Assembly: GCF_002979515.1 (NCBI RefSeq)
Contig: NZ_PCPA01000004.1
Span: forward strand, 62,001-126,000
From: Microbacterium sp. MYb54
Lineage (GTDB): Bacteria; Actinomycetota; Actinomycetes; Actinomycetales; Microbacteriaceae
Length of the DNA: 64,000 bases
Direction: 5' to 3'
Positions 61,835 to 64,000 of the stretch are shown here, piece by piece (position 1 is the stretch's first letter; each line of letters begins with the position of its first letter). The notes beneath the pieces are model-generated. The model did not search any database. It was not told where the DNA came from and was given only the letters and a program-made list of their open reading frames with translations. The position numbers were made by a program, and so were the translations under genes.

Positions 61835-61871
61835 CGGAGGACGATCTCTGATCCCCCATAGGAGGACGCGC

Positions 61872-63140
61872 ATGGCCCGCATCGGTGAAAGCGCTGACCT
61901 GTTCAAATGCTCTTTCTGCGGAAAGAGTCAGAAGCAGGTCCAGCAGCTCATCGCTGGCCCTGGCGTGTACATCTGCGACGAATGCGTCGAGCTGTGCAAC
62001 GAGATCATCGAGGAGCGGATGGCGGAGTCTTCCGCTGACGGTGTTGCGGAGTTCGAACTCCCCAAGCCGCGCGAGATCTTCTCGTTCCTCGAGGAGTACG
62101 TCGTCGGCCAGGAGCCCGCCAAGAAGGCGCTTGCTGTCGCCGTCTACAACCATTACAAGCGCGTCCGCGCGCTCGGCACTCTGCAGACGGCCGAGCAGAA
62201 GGCCGAAGAGGTCGAGATCGCGAAGAGCAACATCCTGCTCATCGGTCCGACCGGCTGCGGCAAGACGTATCTCGCGCAGACGCTCGCGAAGCGCCTCAAC
62301 GTGCCCTTCGCCGTCGCCGACGCCACGGCGCTGACCGAGGCCGGCTACGTCGGAGAAGATGTCGAGAACATCCTCCTCAAGCTCATCCAGGCCGCCGACT
62401 ACGACGTCAAGCGTGCCGAGCAGGGCATCATCTACATCGATGAGGTCGACAAGATCGCCCGCAAGGCCGAGAACCCCTCGATCACCCGTGATGTCTCGGG
62501 CGAGGGCGTGCAGCAGGCGCTTCTGAAGATCATCGAGGGTACGGTCGCATCGGTGCCGCCGCAGGGTGGTCGCAAGCACCCCCACCAGGAGTTCCTGCAG
62601 ATCGACACCTCGAACGTGCTGTTCATCGTCGCCGGTGCCTTCGCGGGCCTGGAAGACATCGTGTCGGCTCGTGTCGGCAAGCACGGCATCGGCTTCGGTG
62701 CCCCGCTGCATGACAAGGGCAAAGACCTCGACCTGTTCAGCGAGGTACTGCCGGAGGACCTGCACAAGTTCGGTCTGATCCCCGAGTTCATCGGTCGTCT
62801 GCCCGTCGTGACCTCCGTCTCGCCGCTCGACCAGGCCGCCCTCATCGAGATCCTCACCGGCCCGCGCAACGCTCTGGTGAAGCAGTACCAGCGCATGTTC
62901 GAGATCGACGGTGTGCAGCTCGAGTTCGAAGAAGAGGCATTGCGTTCCATCGCCGACCTCGCCGTCGAGCGCAAGACCGGTGCCCGAGGGCTCCGCGCGA
63001 TCCTGGAAGACGTCCTCGGACCGATCATGTTCGAGATCCCCTCTGCGGAAGACGTCGCCAAGGTCATCGTGACCCGTGCGGCCGTCGATGAAGGCGCACC
63101 GCCCACCATCGTGATGGAGCGCAAGCGCAAGAGCGCATGA
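61872..63140 (+). CDS. clpX: ATP-dependent Clp protease ATP-binding subunit ClpX
   Basis: ClpX is the AAA+ unfoldase that feeds ClpP. The 422-residue protein has the N-terminal zinc-binding domain ([11 protein letters not shown] and [11 protein letters not shown]). Walker A is [18 protein letters not shown], the pore loop lies in [16 protein letters not shown], and Walker B is [16 protein letters not shown]. The ClpP-contact IGF loop is [10 protein letters not shown], and sensor 2 is [13 protein letters not shown]. The ATG at 61872 is chosen because AGGAGG precedes it and [16 protein letters not shown] is the family start. It overlaps the NUDIX gene by ATGA. Confidence 0.98.
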   Translation: MARIGESADLFKCSFCGKSQKQVQQLIAGPGVYICDECVELCNEIIEERMAESSADGVAEFELPKPREIFSFLEEYVVGQEPAKKALAVAVYNHYKRVRALGTLQTAEQKAEEVEIAKSNILLIGPTGCGKTYLAQTLAKRLNVPFAVADATALTEAGYVGEDVENILLKLIQAADYDVKRAEQGIIYIDEVDKIARKAENPSITRDVSGEGVQQALLKIIEGTVASVPPQGGRKHPHQEFLQIDTSNVLFIVAGAFAGLEDIVSARVGKHGIGFGAPLHDKGKDLDLFSEVLPEDLHKFGLIPEFIGRLPVVTSVSPLDQAALIEILTGPRNALVKQYQRMFEIDGVQLEFEEEALRSIADLAVERKTGARGLRAILEDVLGPIMFEIPSAEDVAKVIVTRAAVDEGAPPTIVMERKRKSA

Positions 63141-63673
63141 GCGCAGAGCCGGCTCCCTGGAAGACGGTGGCGCGAAAGACGCTCGTCGCTGATCGGTGGA
63201 TCCGGCTGCATGCCGACGATTGCGAAGACGTCGAAGGACACTCGATAGCGCCGTACTACGTACTGGAGTATGGCGACTGGATCTCGGTGCTGGCGCTCGA
63301 CCGGAACGACGATGCGATCGTGGTCGAGGAGTATCGTCACGGTGCGGGTGTCGTGGCCGTCGGCACCATCGGCGGGGGAGTCGAGGCGGGCGAGACGCCC
63401 GAGGATGCCGCGGCTCGGGAGCTCTTGGAGGAGACCGGCTTCGTGGCCGACGACCTCATCGACCTCGGAGCGACGTGGGCGAACTTCGGCAGCCACACGA
63501 ATCGCGTCCACCATTTCCTCGCGCGTGGATGCACACGCGTCTCGGAGCAGGCGCTCGACGAGAACGAGGCGATCACCGTTCACGTCCTGTCGCTCGATGG
63601 ACTGGGCGACCTCCTCGGCCAGAGCTACCACCAGCTCACCTGGTACAAGGCGATGGAGTGGCTCGGACGCTGA
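63137..63673 (+). CDS. NUDIX hydrolase (ADP-ribose pyrophosphatase-like)
   Basis: The 178-residue protein contains a complete Nudix box, [20 protein letters not shown] plus TGF (G-x5-E-x7-REUxEExGU). The N-terminal strand region ([37 protein letters not shown]) and [14 protein letters not shown] resemble ADP-ribose or other nucleoside-diphosphate hydrolases. The true substrate is open. The ATG at 63137 overlaps the clpX stop, so it is translated from the clpX mRNA. Confidence 0.9.
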   Translation: MSAEPAPWKTVARKTLVADRWIRLHADDCEDVEGHSIAPYYVLEYGDWISVLALDRNDDAIVVEEYRHGAGVVAVGTIGGGVEAGETPEDAAARELLEETGFVADDLIDLGATWANFGSHTNRVHHFLARGCTRVSEQALDENEAITVHVLSLDGLGDLLGQSYHQLTWYKAMEWLGR

Positions 63674-63706
63674 CGCCCGCCGATCCGGTGCGCGTCGTCT
63701 CCGGCG

Positions 63707-64000
63707 TCAGGCGGTCGGCATGATGAGGTCGGTGCGCAGCTCCGCCGGCGGCGTGCTCGGATCGGAGACGTAGACCTCGATCCAAACGCCACCCGGTTGC
63801 ACCCCCTGGGTTCCTGCGCGCTCGACGAGACCGCCCCACGCGCCGCCCAGCTCCTCGTAGGAGCCGAACAGGGTGGTCGCGACCGCGGGGCCCGCGGGCA
63901 GCGCCGAAGCGACGATGACACGCCCGTTTGTCGTGGGGATCGGGTTCTCGGGCGGTGACTGCACGGGGAAGCCGAGCTCGAGGTCGAAGACGCCCATCGG
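63707..64000 (-). CDS. GyrI-like small-molecule-binding domain protein (partial)
   Basis: The frame is open to the window edge, so the N-terminus is missing. The visible 98 residues resemble the C-terminal half of a GyrI-like (AraC/MerR effector-binding) domain: FDLELGFPVQSP, VIVASALPAGPAVATTLFGS, YEELGGAWGGLVERAGTQGV and WIEVYVSDPSTPPAELRTDL. An ATG at 63997-63995 exists, but in this family the domain normally begins further upstream. It might be stand-alone or part of a MerR-type regulator. It is convergent with the NUDIX gene (33-nt gap). Confidence 0.7.
   Translation of the reverse strand, partial: PMGVFDLELGFPVQSPPENPIPTTNGRVIVASALPAGPAVATTLFGSYEELGGAWGGLVERAGTQGVQPGGVWIEVYVSDPSTPPAELRTDLIMPTA

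Overview
The window is a 64 kb chromosomal segment of a high-G+C Gram-positive bacterium. It is most likely a Microbacteriaceae member close to Microbacterium. The grounds are the predominance of TGA stops and G/C-ending codons, an actinobacterial bcc-type respiratory branch (qcrCAB with ctaCDEF), RbpA, WhiA, the paired clpP1/clpP2 genes and the uvrB/uvrA/uvrC layout. Family membership comes from recalled protein resemblance, not from a search. I see no insertion sequence, prophage, integrase or CRISPR array, and no gene-free stretch longer than 300 bases.

Layout. 1-7106: 3' end of dnaE, a membrane protein, hisD, nrdR, pyrD, a DUF3043 membrane protein, an M20 peptidase and an ErpA-type Fe-S carrier. 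7248-16323: the aerobic respiratory chain in two blocks, ctaC-ctaD-ctaF on + and ctaE-qcrC-qcrA-qcrB on -, separated by rhodanese, GNAT and RidA genes. 16516-21751: trpD, a PHP-domain protein, a 5'-3' exonuclease, a two-domain lipoprotein and an A+T-richer pair encoding a secreted PKD-like protein and a lipoprotein. 21988-30799: rpsA; a translationally coupled run of ABC transporter, acyl-CoA synthetase, MetY and CoA-binding protein; then coaE. 30796-36045: MFS exporter, GNAT, uvrB, TfoX-N protein, a small Zn-ribbon protein and a divergent OhrR-type regulator. 36117-40213: a five-gene DUF4129/MoxR/DUF58 membrane cluster. 40223-46967: uvrA, uvrC, rapZ, whiA. 47152-51594: sodA, gap-pgk-tpiA, secG, rbpA. 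51662-53273: a membrane-anchored HEXXH protein and two divergent tRNA genes (Gly-TCC, Pro-TGG). 53336-63673: tig, a TPR protein, clpP1-clpP2, a deoxyribose catabolic block (SorC-type regulator, deoC, a full and a truncated aldehyde dehydrogenase), a lipoprotein, clpX and a NUDIX hydrolase. The window ends in a partial GyrI-like gene.

How genes work together. Electrons pass from menaquinol through QcrABC to the cytochrome aa3 oxidase CtaCDEF. DeoC would cleave deoxyribose-5-phosphate to glyceraldehyde-3-phosphate and acetaldehyde, and the adjacent dehydrogenase pair would oxidise the aldehyde. ClpX unfolds substrates for ClpP1P2, and trigger factor serves nascent chains. UvrA, UvrB and UvrC form the excision nuclease.

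The strongest non-gene signal is transcriptional. Thirteen genes carry a TAnnnT hexamer exactly 6-7 nt before the start codon, which is the geometry of leaderless mRNAs. In several of them the upstream gene's TAG or TAA stop codon is itself the first half of that hexamer. One divergent pair shares overlapping -10 elements. Other leads are a likely split ALDH16-type dehydrogenase, an uncharacterised HEXXH membrane protein, leader hairpins abutting both tRNA genes, and an acyl-CoA synthetase embedded in a sulfur-type operon.
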